Positions 14,187-27,032 of a DNA stretch of 62,000 nucleotides are shown here, piece by piece (within the stretch, counting starts at the first letter, position 1; the number at the start of each line of letters is the position of its first letter). This DNA is from Liolophura sinensis (taxonomy: Eukaryota > Mollusca > Polyplacophora > Chitonida > Chitonidae). The DNA lies in contig NC_088300.1 in NCBI RefSeq assembly GCF_032854445.1, positions 73,275,005-73,337,004 of the forward strand, in the 5' to 3' direction. A program made the translations under genes and the position numbers. The notes under the pieces are model-generated. The model was not told where the DNA came from. It saw only the letters and a program-made list of their open reading frames with translations, and did not search any database.

Positions 14187-14267
14187 CTAAGATAGTACAA
14201 AGCTGTGTAAGTTTTCCCTTGTACAGGCATCAGCCACATACATGTACCTGTAGAAGAAACCTAAAGG

Positions 14268-14375
14268 ACTTACCTCAGGGATGGTAAGGATGGAACTGAT
14301 TCGTCTTCGGAAACGTCGCAAGGTGGCAAAGCCATCTGTAACATTGGGCCCGCTGTAATTTGCAGCCGCACACAT
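14268..14375 (-). CDS. Orphan exon candidate ending at a strong 5' splice site
   Basis: The minus-strand ATG at 14375 opens a frame that ends at a consensus donor (CCTGAG then GTAAGT). An alternative acceptor, TGTTACAG, lies inside it and would open a different frame rich in Ser, Pro and acidic residues. Either a first coding exon or an internal exon is possible. No family is recognised. It may belong with the SAM-like exon at 23.55 kb, but the link is not shown. Confidence 0.3.
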
Positions 14376-16680
14376 TGTGCCAAATATTACCAGGGATCTT
14401 TCTTAAGCAGAGAAAAAATTTGACAACAGCAAACAACCTTGGCTAGAGCCCGGTAGTTACATCTCACTTCCACTCAGCATTAGGGTAAAACAAAAACCCT
14501 TCAGAAAAGGCACAATCTCAAGTAGTCAACTTGTCGAGTTCTGGCCATAGCTCTGTGGGTCAGGATGAAAATATCCCTGGTGCCCAGCACATGTGGTGAT
14601 AGGTTATTATTAATCTAGCTTAGTGGTTGGTAAAGACATCACCTGCTAGAGTTTGTGGTGGTGTCATACCCACATGGCCTCAGAGGTACACAGTCCAGAA
14701 GCGTGCTGTCAATATTTTTATGACACTAGGGCGAGATCCTCATCAAGACACTTTGAGCAGTAAATCAGACTTCTCATTCAAAACAAGCCACTCCAATGGT
14801 GCCCTCAGACAGCACTACAAAGCAGACTTATCTGAAACAATGGCCTTCACTCTCCTCACAGTCACCTAGGCATGCCTGCCATGGAGGAGCAATGAAGCAT
14901 GTCTACTGGCTACATGTGCATAAAAAAGCTTCAGTGTTTTCAGCATAAAATTATCTATTTTGCTTCATACACTTCAGATAAAAATACCAAATGGAGTCAC
15001 ACAATTGAGCTATATTGGAACACTGAGGGCCTCCTTTCTGCAAATCGCACATATTTGACGTTTACTTGTACGAATAAGTTGTTTTGACAGGTAAAATGAA
15101 ATGCTGACAAAACTGATCAACATAAAAGAGGTACATGTGTCTCCAAGAATGAGAGCAGCATGGAGACACCGGCATACCGTCCAGCTCTAGAATGTCTCAT
15201 ACTTTAGCAGCCAGTCTGAACAAACCTGCAGGTGGTCAAGTTTTCCCAAGAGGAATAACTGTTTGTTTGCTGTCTAACAGGGGCTGAAGAAATGGAGGCT
15301 CTCCATCACTGTACTACAGGGTCCATGCCATTCACATTATCTCATAACCAGAAACACTGTAACGCTACGAAATCTGACATTCAAGTAAATCCTGTAAACC
15401 ACAATGCTGCCAGGAGAACACCACGACCTTAGGAGATTTGGCAGTGGGAAAGATAACCTCTCAAAGTTTTGCCAGATAATATTTCAGGATGAGGTGAAGC
15501 TGAGGCAGCCTGTTTAGAAGGCCCACTCCTGAACCTGAGAGTAAATACTGCCAAAACAAACAGGAGCAGAACAGCAGAGCTCCACCACAGCCAGCCTTAA
15601 CATAGCTCTCTTCATTTGATCCCCTGTCCACCGAAACTGCAGAGGAAATAGGCCCCCCACAAATGACAAGCGCGTCTCACAATCCTAACAAAACTTTACC
15701 TGTTGACTTTTCATCACATGCAACACATGCTGGCATTTTTGAGGTATCTATCAAAAATCTGAGAGGGGAACCTGATAACAATGGATGAGTTTTCCCGAGT
15801 TTGTATGATAATGAGAAGTTATGTCTTCAGCTTCTTCTCTCTCCCCTCAATCCCCTCCACCCCCATTGCCAGAAACACAGGTGTCAACAGACATACTGCA
15901 TCAGCAAGACCCATGTACAGCACAGCCTAGATAACATAGCTAACAGTACACTCAGCAAAAATGCACACTTGCCAGAACTATTGCAGTGTACATGCATTAC
16001 ACTGAAAATATATGTTAATTTACACACTATATGTGCTGTGTTTACATATTTAATACAAAAACATCAAAGTTTGATTAACACATAATATTATATATGAAAA
16101 ATACATGCAGTATACGACACAAAATTTAATATCCTTTGTATGGGTGTTCGAGAGACTATCCATGGGTATTAAGACATTAATGCTGAATGTACTGCTACAT
16201 GCATAAATTTGCTAACAAATAATTTATTCTTGATATAATGATTGCATATTTTACAATGCTCATTGAGGTCAATTTACCAATGCTAATAGCAGCAGTGACA
16301 GCATATACAATTCCTGTATGTACACATCTGCAGCTTTGATATTTCATATTAATATATACACTAGTTTTCCAGTTCATGCATTTGTTTAAATGCGTTACCA
16401 GTTTTGCAAATCAAAGGAGTTACATAAAATACAGTCATGTCAGTGAGTATTTATGGAATGTATACAATTTTGTGATCAAGATTTTTGGATGCTGAAACAA
16501 AAGTAATGAAACTTTTTTATTTTCAAGGTTAATTGTGTCCAGTATTTTAGTAATCACTAGTCCGTATTCCTTTTTAAACCAAAACTCGGCTTTGTTGACA
16601 GCAATATTCTGATTTTAATCACATAAAATATACACAATTTATACATGAATGCATTTTTAAAGAGGAAATTTATTTATTTT
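14376..16680. other. Spacer with a GC-richer stretch, no gene recognised
   Basis: The stretch from about 15130 to 15720 is GC-richer than its flanks but contains stops in every frame and no clear splice pair. A tRNA-like A-box word (TAGCTTAGTGGTTGGT) occurs near 14616, so part of this may be an old SINE. No gene is claimed. Confidence 0.45.
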
Positions 16681-16830
16681 TTTATTTGATTGGTGTTTTA
16701 CGCCGCACTCAAGACTATTTCACTTATACGACGGCGGCCAGCATTATGGTGGGAGGAAACAGGGCAGAGCCCGGGGGAAACCCACGACCATCCGCAGGTT
16801 GCTGAAGACCTTCCCATGTACGGCCAGAGT
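16681..16830 (-). mobile_element. tRNA-derived SINE, copy 1 (3' part)
   Basis: An antisense copy of the dominant SINE of the window. It begins TTTATTTGATTGGTGTTTTA (the complement of the SINE tail) and carries the family core words CCAGCATTATGGTGGGAGGA and CCCACGACCATCCGCAGGTT. The tRNA-like head is missing, so the copy is 5' truncated. Confidence 0.85.
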
Positions 16831-17574
16831 AAAGAGGAAATTAACTTGAGAATACATGCAGTCAAAATTTTAAAGCCAAAATAAAATTTCATCAGATTCC
16901 ATCTAGTTTTTTAGCATCTTGAGGGAAGTCCTATATGAACCATGCACAGAGCACTAATGTATGGACCAGTGGCTATACCACTGTTCTCTACACCAGATGA
17001 AGGCTCTGTGACTGATGGAACATACACGTATATTACATATATGCTTTCCTGAAATGTCACCTTGTACTCTACAAAACATGCCCCAGAGATCAGACAGGAT
17101 GGTTTGTGTCTCTTCATACCGCTGGCGGCGTATGAGGGAGCATGCATCTATGTACAAGGGGACAATAACCTTGACTTGGCCCACAATTACATTCTTTCTG
17201 ATCACATGTATACACCTTCACTTTGTGCCATAGCTGCGTCTCTAATTAACCTAGCTTGAATTAGCCTGAAATCAACACAGCAATTAACAGCTCAGTGTTT
17301 AGATGTCAGGTAGATGTCATTTATCACAAGACCGAGATAAGATTAATGAGAGATCAAGCCTGTGACAATGAACTACTTTCCGGTACATTCGTATGTCTGT
17401 GCATATCTACCTATCTATATGTACTGGCTGATTCACTTAATGGCTAACTCTCTAATAATTTACCAATTTTCCCAAATTTTCCTACAACACTGTCAAATCC
17501 CAAAAACAGTTGGATATCTGAGGCAGCTGTAAATGAAATTATAATCTCAATCATGACATTCATGGGAAAATCTG

Positions 17575-17722
17575 CCAGCAATCTGCGGATGGTCGTGGGT
17601 TTTCCCTGAGCTTTGTCCGGTTTCCTCCCACCATAATGTTGGCTGCCATTGTATAAGTGAAATATTCTTCAGTGCGGCATAAAACACCAATTAAATAAAC
17701 AAATAAAATAAATAAATAAATC
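17575..17722 (+). mobile_element. tRNA-derived SINE, copy 2 (3' part)
   Basis: A sense-orientation 3' half of the same SINE. It runs from CTGCGGATGGTCGTGGGTTT through TTTCCTCCCACCATAATG to the end AAAACACCAATTAAATAAAC followed by an AAAT-repeat tail. The head is missing. It lies inverted with respect to copy 1, about 750 bp away. Confidence 0.85.
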
Positions 17723-18584
17723 TATCATGACATTAAGACTGATAATACAAAGGAGAGGTCCTTGCATAATCATATGTTAGCATGAAGACAAAGTTTACAG
17801 TGTAACAAATTTAGAAATGTTATTCTTTGCTATCAGCACTGTCTACTAATACATGTATCTGTCCTAAAATTAAAAGAATTAGGGTAATTAACAAATATTA
17901 GCATGTACCTGTAGAAATAAAATAATCTTATTATCTAACTTCCCACAGGTAGGTTGGATTATAAAATCTTTGGCTGGAGCGCTATAACATAATCAAGCTT
18001 CTACATCTAACGTGAACTACAAGTACATACTTGTATCATATACATCGGAGTCCAGTGCTATGATTGGCAAGTTGCCTCTTATGTGTGGAGTTCCCATCTC
18101 AATATGGATAATTTTAAAGCCTAGCATTAATACACTATTCCACAAACACAGATATGAACTGCTTGATCAAGAAATAAAAGGTTGTTCTGCCTGCCTACTC
18201 AGATGGAGCTAATTGCTACAAAAGTATGCGTGTCAAGTGACACTGTTTATATGAACAGAGCCCAATTGCCAATTTGGATTGGTTTTGTTTAACTTGGTGC
18301 AATAATCTTGTTTAAGGCTGGCAGGTTGTTATCTAAAAGAAGGTGATGGGATCTCCAAAATTGTAACGTACATTTTTGTGCAGGTCTGTACTTTTGAAGG
18401 ATAATAAGTGCCTGAGGTGTGAGGCAGCACATCTTTGGCACTATTGCAAGAAAAGTAAGTATAAGTATGTATAATCATGCCAGAAGCAATCATCAAATAT
18501 ATGTATTTTCCCTGCAAAGGAGGAGGCTGATATGACTAATAGGTCTTTAGGAGTCCTACTTTGTCTTTTTAGGAGCAGGTCATG

Positions 18585-18665
18585 GTCTAGTGCTTTGAAG
18601 GTGTTTGCGTTTCAATCACTAGGGCAAACAAGGTGTGGGTTCAAAATTAGCCTTACAACGGGAAT
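18585..18665 (+). mobile_element. Possible second tRNA-like SINE head
   Basis: ATGGTCTAGTGCTTTGAAGG resembles a pol III A box and GTGTGGGTTCAAAA resembles a B box, at roughly tRNA spacing. The body that follows is not a family recognised here. It may be a degenerate SINE head. Confidence 0.35.
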
Positions 18666-19139
18666 TTATAGACGCACTGACTCTCAGTGCAACAGCAATA
18701 GCATAAAGAGCATATTCAGTTCACTCAAGCCAAGTATATCCAAACCTAAATGTACTACATTATGATCCTGAAAATTATAATGACAACCAAAACACTCAAA
18801 ACAATTCCTGATTCAGTTGCGGAAAGTAAAGAAATTCAAATTCAAACTGTTATCTGATTTCCTCTGTGCTTGACGTTTTACTCATAATACAATATCTTAG
18901 AATATGATTATTAAAAACACACCAGTGTATATTGCTGCTTGGGTACATGAAATTCGAAAAATATATACAGCATAGAGGTATACATGTACTACAATCAATT
19001 CAACAGAATTCACAGGGCCCCAGTTAATTTTTCAGCATGACGACTTTTAACTCATGCCTTTAATACAATGATGAGTAAAAAGGTAACTTGTAACAGTAAA
19101 GTCTTTGCATATTAGATCTTTTTTCTTTCTACACATTTA

Positions 19140-20150
19140 AAGGAGAATAAAATTTAAACATCAGTCAAATAACATTGAAAGGAGTATGCATTTCCTCGCA
19201 GGTGCATGCCATAAAAAAACATTCTAATATATACCTTAAGTTGATTAATTATAAATAAAGTCCAAGTCAACATCTCCTGTGGGCGACTCCATTTTACCCA
19301 AGAACTGGTCCTGAAGTCTTGCCGTTGGAAACTGCTAAAGTGCAGTTCATAAATTTTCGGTAGACCTCTTCTTTCCAGAAGGCAGCGAATAGTACAGTTC
19401 ATTTTCCGCTTGACGATCGTGAAACCGGAATGTTGGACGTAGGTTCCGAGTTTACACAAACAAGCTGGCAGTTTTAACGACTCTCATTGGCTGAGAGGCA
19501 ACACACCCCAGCATAAATTACAGGGTGTTAAAGATGGAGGACGCCACGGACTCAGCGATCTATTCCAGCTTTGCCGCATTCAGGCTTTATGTGTATGGCG
19601 AGAAAAATCGCAAAATTATGCAGCAGGCACCACCAGATAGAAAAAAATGTGTTCTTTTCAGCCTATAGTTTTCTTCTCCTTTAAAGTTTTGCAAGTCACT
19701 TTCTGTCCATTGTGTCACTTCCAGAGGCAGATTGCGATAGATCAACAACGCCATAAAAATGTTTAATAAAACATTGCAGACTTTCTCCCAAGAACTGTTT
19801 CTATTGCCGACAAAATACAGAATTGATGTTTGAGTTGACATGGCATTTCACTTCTGATTTTGACACAAGAATATTTATTGAATGAGAATTGGTAGAAAGG
19901 GTAGATTAGACTGGCTAGTTTAAAGCACACTGTGAAGTGCCAGACAAAAAAATGATAGCTGTGCACTGATGCACTACACAGTTGTTTTCTCTCACAGAGG
20001 CAGATAGACATCGGCGAGACAAGGGCTGATATAACAAGTTGACAGACATTGTTATCAGTATTTTTCTAACTTGTGCTTCGAGAGATTTCTTTACAAAGTA
20101 AACAAAGATGCTGCATAACAGTACCCATGAGGTAATAAACATCACGAGTA
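19140..20150. other. CpG-bearing region with overlapping candidate first exons, unresolved
   Basis: Between about 19380 and 19620 the base composition shifts upward. A plus-strand ATG at 19532 in good context (AAAGATGG) opens 45 codons. Longer minus-strand frames overlap or flank it (19154-19459, 19587-19841). No frame shows a known domain. A promoter with a first exon is plausible, but which strand is transcribed cannot be settled from sequence. Confidence 0.25.
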
Positions 20151-20562
20151 TTTAGGTAACATCAATGTGTAATTTATGCAAGTATGAATGCTATCTTAAG
20201 CCCTGGTATTCAGGCCCAGAACAAGAGCTCCATCTCTGGTCCGGAAACTCTTAATTTCCAGTGTTTGAGAAGACATCTTTTCAGGACCAACAAAATTTTG
20301 ATATATACAGATGTGAACATAGCCCAGTACTTGAAATATATTAAATGAGGCAGAAATCATGCCACTCTTACGGGAATGTTGTAAACATACCGTATTTCAT
20401 GTCAGTTTTAAAATGACAAATTTTGCTATATTTTGACTGCTTCTTCCACCCTAAAGGACCACTTAAGATTTACTTACTTGGCACCAAAAGTAGCAGTTTA
20501 AGGCCTTTATGTGCTGCTAAAAGTGCCTTTTATCTAGCTAAAAACTTTGAGAGAAATGCAGG

Positions 20563-20915
20563 AAGGCTACCGAAGAGTTTGCCTGTAGGAGACACATAAT
20601 TGCAAAACTTCAACTCAATACATAAAGTACTGAAATCGTGAATTTGGTCAGTTATGGTAATTAACATGCACAATGAGTAATGTATCATTGTGTTTTGTAC
20701 GCATGTAAAACTTCTGGTCAATACATTCTGCACTTTTCTGAGATACCATCCCTTACATTTTGTTTAACTAATACACAATACACTAATCTGGAATTTCAAA
20801 ATTTGCAATATTTAATATGTACACACCGAATCAACGATGGAATATCCCCGTCATGTTATTGTGCTCTACATGTTTTCAAACCTTGATCTCAATATCCGCA
20901 GCACTTTTTTAGACG
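20563..20915 (+). repeat. Interspersed repeat family R1, copy a
   Basis: Diverged copy of an approximately 350-bp repeat seen three times in the window (also 41059-41430 and 46946-47205). Shared words include GGCTACC.AAGAG, TGCAAAACTT..CTCAATAC, AATTTGGTCA and a later ATCAACGATGGAA. It has no ORF. The class is unknown; an old non-autonomous transposon is likely. Confidence 0.6.
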
Positions 20916-22980
20916 CCACCCCCTAGCATTTTGTTCAGTGCTGCTTTCCCTGTTATACTGGATGCCAATGTTGACTCTCACGGTATGACACAAGCTACTT
21001 TGTACAGGCGAGCTAAAAACCGAAACAAAAATATTGAAAATAACAGATAACTTTGATTTTATGATGTATAAAACTGCATACTTAACCTTTGATTAACAAA
21101 AATGATTGATTATTCAGTCAAATTACCTGTAATTCAGGAAAAGCCTGTTCATATGTATACATGCATGTCGGCCTACACGTCTGTATATGCTACATGTAAG
21201 ATTTATGTGAGAGCTTGGCTTTAATCAGAATTCAGTATCGCCCTCGTTCACCCCACATATTATTTGGTGATGATCAGGTTTCATGGATGTTTGTAATGGT
21301 CATGCAGGTAATCCAAGAACAGGATATACATGTAAGCTTGACTTCTGAGAAACAAAATGCACAGTATCCAGATGGAAAATATATTTTTTTTAACATCTGA
21401 CACAAATTTTATTTCGTAACATAGGCCCTATCACCCTATCTTCTTCCATCAGACATGAATTGACGCCCATTCAAAGTGAGTCACACTTCTGAAGGGCTAT
21501 ATGTAACACTACATGTACATGATAGATGAATATATACATACATGTACACTACAGGGGTTATTAAGAAATAGATAATATAAATCACTTCATGTGTTACATA
21601 AAAAATATTGTGTATTATTTTTTTTTTGGCACATATTTCTTCATTTTCCTTAAAACCATATGCTTCGTCGTACAGTATATTCACATGTATCCTTCATGTG
21701 ATGATCATGAACTGTAATCTAATAAAATGATTTCATAATTAATCTAATGTAAATTCTAGGCTTTTGATTTGGTCTGTCATTTGATTACTAACACAACCAG
21801 AGAGCCTCTCTCCCTACATATAAACACAAACATGTATAAACCTTCAACAGATCTGCATGCTCAACAAAGTAGAACTTCATGGGATTCTATAGTTCAGGCA
21901 GATTAACAGTTTGTTTGTAGCCTGCTTATCAAGACGGTGTCAGTTTATAGGGACATGTCACCAGGCCAGAGCAAAGGCTGTGTATCTTTATCCACACTTA
22001 TACTGGTTAAACTGCTAACAAATCCATAAAACTACACTAAGTTTAGAGGACAGGGACAGATCTGTCAAGTGTAATCTACTTACATGTACATGTTTAATCA
22101 CAGTTTATTTAGTGCGCCCCACTCAGTTTTTATTTTTCATTAATTTTTTTCCCCTGCTTCTAATATTTTAATACCATAAATCTATGCACAAAAAAAGATT
22201 TGTGGCAGCCCACTCCATAACAGTGTATAAAAGTTGGATACAGTATTCACATATGGACAATATAGACTGGTAACCACGTGCAATAGCTTATCTTTTCTTT
22301 CATGGCAGAAGTTGCCCCCCTTGAATCTATGTATTGCTTTATGGCCTGATGTTTACTGTTGCTTTTGTTTTTTTGATCATTTCACCATAGTGTCTCCTTG
22401 CAGCAATAGGATCCAATTGCAATCACATCAAATCTACAGTGCTGCCTCAATGGAATGCCATACTGACACCAGACATGACAACCAAGCAAGTACATACGTA
22501 ACCACATACCGACACCATGCAGTTAAACTGGAGTACTTAGCCTATCATCTTTTGCTGAGCTTCTAGACACACCATTAACAAGATAATGAATTTGGAAAAT
22601 CTGGTATCATGCAGCTCTGCAATTAGACCAATTTCATTCTTAAAAGGTCTTTCAAAGCACCAAACAAATTGAAAAATGATTTCCTCAGGAGTTAGAGTGA
22701 CTCCTCTTGAAAGATTGAAAAAGTTCACCCTTTTATCAAGTGCTTTAACGTTCCTGTATTATGATACAAAGTGGCTGTGGTATACAGGTAAATTTTTTAA
22801 AACACCACATGGTACACTCAGTATTATTAAAAATGTACATGATGGAGAAATTCAAATATGCGCTAACCCATAGTACTTAACCACACCATAAGACAACTAC
22901 ATGAATGAACAAGTAGAGCTGGGGAATCTACAAATTCACTGTCCCTGTTCAACAAATGAATGAATGCGTTTCAGCCATAC
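20916..22980. other. AT-rich spacer, no gene recognised
   Basis: No exon with supporting splice sites was found. Short ORFs at 21481-21684, 22234-22566 and 22537-22728 lack recognisable domains. Confidence 0.5.
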
Positions 22981-23300
22981 TGTGGCGAGGTCCGGGATTG
23001 AACCTGCACCTTGCATGCCTCAAGATTAACAATATTACACCTTATAGACTGCTTAAGACTCATAGTTTTACGTGGGATCAATACTGATAAGGAAGTCGAG
23101 GCAGCATCAGGTAAATGTAAAAGCTTTCCCAAGCTTTCGATCCACATGTTGATATCATTATCAGCTAATAACTGATAATGATAATTATTCCAGCATGTGG
23201 ACTGAAAGCTTGTGAAACCTTTTACATTTACCTGGTGATGCCTTGACTTCATCATTATGATGATATTACACTTTACTCACTGAGCCATGTGTTGCCCCCA
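22981..23300 (-). mobile_element. tRNA-like SINE (second family) interrupted by a foldback insertion
   Basis: Read on the minus strand, CAATCCCGGACC at 22987-23005 gives a B box (GGTTCAATCCC) and CATGGCTCAGTGAG at 23275-23290 gives an A box. They lie about 270 bp apart because another element sits between them. A related B-box fragment (CCGGGTTTGAACCTG) occurs at about 51550. The interruption is bordered on both sides by ATATTACAC (23032-23040 and 23263-23271). Confidence 0.6.
23041..23262. mobile_element. Foldback element inside the SINE head, with candidate 9-bp target duplication
   Basis: The arms at about 23091-23170 and 23172-23255 are close reverse complements: GCATCAGGTAAATGTAAAAG on the left and CTTTTACATTTACCTGGTGA near the right end, meeting at a short AT-rich centre. 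ATATTACAC flanks the element on both sides, as expected for a target-site duplication. There is no ORF. The superfamily is not assigned. Confidence 0.65.
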
Positions 23301-23531
23301 AATAGGCCTACAATATGATGTAGTAGGAAGTACAAGTGTTTTTCACTATGTAACAACACAAGCACGCCAAATTCTAGCAGTGACTCAAAACCATTATCAG
23401 TTTTGAAGTATTTGCTTGCTCTTAGCAGTTACCATTTCCACTAATTGAGGACTACATAGATCTCCTTTGTTTTATCTGTGTCATTGCCACATATGTAGTG
23501 ACAAATGTGCATCTATAATATACATGTACAA

Positions 23532-23594
23532 ATCTAATGAAAGATCTTACCACAAATCTCTCTCCATCAATGCTATTTTCCTTGAACACTGGAA
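23532..23594 (-). CDS. SAM-domain-like exon, partial gene
   Basis: The minus strand shows acceptor TTATGCAG, 63 open nucleotides in phase 0, and donor GTAAGATC. The 21 residues include FKENSIDGERF, which fits the central part of a SAM (sterile alpha motif) domain, where a short helix is followed by IDG and a hydrophobic helix start. SLP-76-type adaptor SAM domains have a similar IDGARF stretch, but many other SAM families fit too. No upstream or downstream exon could be joined with confidence, so the gene identity stays open. Confidence 0.45.
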
Positions 23595-23699
23595 CTGCCT
23601 CTTGAAAACCACTCTGCATAAAAGAGAGGTAAATCATGTTAAACAAAAACAATGTAACATATGCAAAATTTAAAGTGGATTTGTCAGCTGTCTACATGA

Positions 23700-23700
<1 letters not shown>

Positions 23701-23750
<50 letters not shown>
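23701..23750. repeat. (TA)n microsatellite
   Basis: About 23 uninterrupted TA units. It is a simple repeat about 110 bp from the SAM-like exon, on its upstream (acceptor) side in the minus-strand sense. Confidence 0.95.
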
Positions 23751-23753
<3 letters not shown>

Positions 23754-24155
23754 TTTTTTTTTTCAGAAGTTTAGGAATTAATAATTAAGACATCTGTCAC
23801 CCTTTTTTCATTTTAACAGAATTGTTTGTTGATGTGTAAGTAAAATTCAGTAACAGTATACTGTACATGTATACAAATATATTTACATGGTACAACTCTG
23901 TCAGTTTTTTTGATTGAAAGAACACATGAAATGCTTTGGCTTCATTTCTTAACGAGCAGTTTAGGATGTGTTATAACTTATAAAGAGTACAAAAAAAATG
24001 TTCAACCTCCGTTGCTGGGGGAAGAGAGGGGGAATAGCTTCAAAGTATAGTTTTTTGGAAGAGCTAAAGATAACGCAATAAACCATCTCTGAACCTAGGG
24101 AAATATCTAAGAATGAATGCATTGTTTGCTTGAAGAAAATCTCAGCAAAAAACAA

Positions 24156-24268
24156 AATGGCGTCAACTGATCAGTTAAATATGTTAGGGCTCGTCACCAT
24201 AGCAACTTCACTTCACAGGGCTCAGGGTACATTGGGAAATTCACTGTGCTCTGAGCAAGATCAACAAT
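24156..24268 (+). CDS. Possible first exon or short ORF, unknown
   Basis: A plus-strand ATG in strong context (ACAAAATGGCGTC) at 24158 opens about 36 codons. No domain or clear donor was seen. The following kilobase (24.9-25.4 kb) is richer in CpG, which could mark a promoter. This is a weak call. Confidence 0.15.
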
Positions 24269-25862
24269 GACATAATTTTAAAAAAAATCTGACCATTGAC
24301 GGAAAATATACATAATACAGAGGGGTAATTAACATGTGTAAAAATACCCCAAAAATGAAATTTAAAAAAAAAAAGTTCTTGGGCATAATTTTCTTCATTT
24401 TTTTCAGAAACACAGTCTGTTTTAGTGCTCCTTTTTATGTATCCTTTAAGTAATTCAATTTTTTTTCCAAAAAAATTACAGATCACTGGAAAGTTGTCAG
24501 GATTTAAATCCTTTGGCATGTTATGGTAAATGCATCTATAGCTTTCTCTTTACAACTAGAAATACTCTTTTTCTTTTTGCCTAACTTTCATCCATTTCCT
24601 TTTTTACATGTATATTTCTGTATTTCAGGCTTGCTGGTTACCCTGATTTAACTGCAGCCCCTGAAGTACCAATACTGCACACGTGTGTAATTGATTGCAG
24701 TGCAAGTGAACACTGAAGTACATGTAGTTTTACAATTAACAGTTATTGTGTTCATATAACCTAGGGCTAATAAGAGGATGTGGGGAAAACCCTAACCTGT
24801 TCTTAGCACACGCGTACAGGTTTTTTTTAACGCCTCACTTCAGAAATTCTACAGGCCTACAAATACAATTCTAAGATTCACTTGAAGCGAACTTGTGGCG
24901 TAACAACTGGGAACTTTGCAACAGTGTTCAATATACCGGTGTTCACAGCTCAGCGAGCTCGGCTGTTCTAATTGCTATGACGTCTTGTCAAACCTACCCT
25001 TGCGTAAACATTGAACTCTTTGCGCCCACAAGATTTACCGATTTCTTTAGAACTGTGTGTAAGCTTATTTATTCTGAACATTCCTTTACCTTTTTCAACC
25101 AGTTACACATCTCCACCACGTCCCATTTCCTAAGCTTTTCAAAAGGTGGCAGTGAGTCTTGCTTCGGCATTTTGTATCACAGCCTCATTCAAGTGAATGT
25201 TTAGAAAGTGTCAAACAGATAAGTTGACAAACTAGTATCTCACTCAACTTCCTGGTACAGATCGGCCCACGTGCATGGCCAGCGCCACCTATTGGCGCCA
25301 AGTATGGTTTCATTTCTGCACGTCCACTGCTTGTTAATACGTACGTGTAAGGTTGAAATATAAGTTGCATGTATATATCGTAATTAAAAATATAATAATA
25401 TAATTTAAAAAAGTAAAAAAAATCAGAACTTTAAAATGCTGTTATTCGCAAGCTATTAGTTAAGACATGCGGTTGTTGATACAGGTGTGCATACAACTGT
25501 TGGCCAACAGTAGGTCTGAGCGAAACGGGAAAAAGTTCAATGCATGTACCCGTAGGCCTACACTAAACCACAATTGGTCAAATTTAATATGTAGTGTCGT
25601 GCAAGACAAGGCATTTTGAAGCTGAACAATATACTAGAATGTTAAACAAGTATTTCTTATTTTTTACTTACCTGTATTTATGCACCGTTAGGCCTACCGG
25701 TATTTATTTATTTCTTTATTTAGGCTATGTATTTATTAATATATGTGCCAGTATTTATTATTATTGTTTCTTACTATTTTATTATTTTTTTACACAATCA
25801 CTAAATGCAGATTGAAAACAAAAACTCCATCAATCCTGTCATAATTTATTTAGGTCTGTTCA

Positions 25863-26045
25863 TTTATTTGAGTGGTGTTTTTGTACGTCGTACTTAAGAG
25901 TATCGCACTTATACGACGACGGCCAGGTTGCTGGTAGACCTTTCCACGTACAGCTTGAGCTGGACGAACTCAGAGCAGCCGCATTGGTTAGAGGCTCCTG
26001 GGACATTCCGCCGCGATAAGCACCTTGGCCACCCAACCCTCCTCT
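25863..26045 (-). mobile_element. tRNA-derived SINE, copy 3, internally deleted
   Basis: An antisense copy with the tail end at the left. The middle of the element is missing: ACGACGGCCAG joins directly to GTTGCTGGTAGACC. The region before the head (GCCGCATTGGTTAGAGGCTC) is present but the head itself is degraded. Confidence 0.8.
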
Positions 26046-26057
26046 CAACCTCATGGT

Positions 26058-26325
26058 AGGGGCGTCCATGGCTCAGTTTGTTAAGGCGCTAGCACAGGGT
26101 AATGACCTAGGAGCCTCTCACCAATGTGGTTGCTGTGAGTTCAAGTCCAGCTCATGCTGGCTTCGTCTCCGGACATATGTGGGAAGGCCTCCTAGCAACC
26201 TGCGGATGGTCATGGGTTCGTCCGGGCTCTACCCGGTTTCCTTCCACCATGATGCTGGTTGCCATCGATTAGCAAAATATTCTTGAGTACAGTGTAAAAC
26301 ACCTATCAAATAAACAGATAAATCA
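26058..26325 (+). mobile_element. tRNA-derived SINE, copy 4, near full length
   Basis: This copy gives the orientation of the family. It starts with a tRNA-like head carrying an A box (ATGGCTCAGTTTGTTAAGGC) and a B box (GTGAGTTCAAGTCC). A conserved body follows (GGAAGGCC, CAACCTGCGGATGGTCATGG), then the tail AAAACACCTATCAAATAAAC. It sits head to head with copy 3, about 12 bp away. Confidence 0.9.
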
Positions 26326-27032
26326 ACCTCGTGGTCAATGGCTAAGAAATTTAAATCAGAAGCATTATGAAAAACTTTGCTTTGACAGATTGTTGGCTAT
26401 GTAATTCAGAATATTATAGGCTGGAGAGAATGACAAGTGATAATTAAGGTAAATAAAATTTCACCCATGATGACCATGTCAGAATCAAATTAAATTGTAA
26501 GTTTCAGCACCAGAACTATGTCAAAATTTTATGACATTCATTTGCCTATAAAATGGACCTTTGTGGGGTGGGATTGGTGGCTGAAATTTCCAGTCATTAT
26601 TAGTATATCTGCATATTCTCATAATGTCAAACTTTGGACAGGGCATTTGTAGGTTTCCCTGATGTCACTCTTCATGAAGCCTTGGCTACAATCAGCGGTC
26701 TTACGCTTATGAAGCCTTTTGTGCACTAACCTTCGCTAAAAACTTGTCTTATATACCAATGTGCTTTGTAAATCTGTATCTCGCATGGCAAATTTTGTCT
26801 GTAACTTAAGGTTGGTCGTATACCAGTCTCACTCCATTATGCTACTTCAAACATAAGTGAAAAATCTTAAGTATGGTCAATTTTTCAAACAATCGAACGA
26901 GTGCTGTAAATAAATAAATCTCAGAATTCTATCAGACACGTTTCAGTTCGCCTAATTATAATAGGGCATGAACACAAAAGGGAATAAATTTACTCGATAC
27001 CATTTGAATTCACCAAAATTGATTTCTTTACC

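Noticed and set aside
26058-26160. tRNA gene
   Set aside because: A and B boxes are present but the cloverleaf is not maintained and the sequence runs into a conserved SINE body; the same applies to the other SINE heads.
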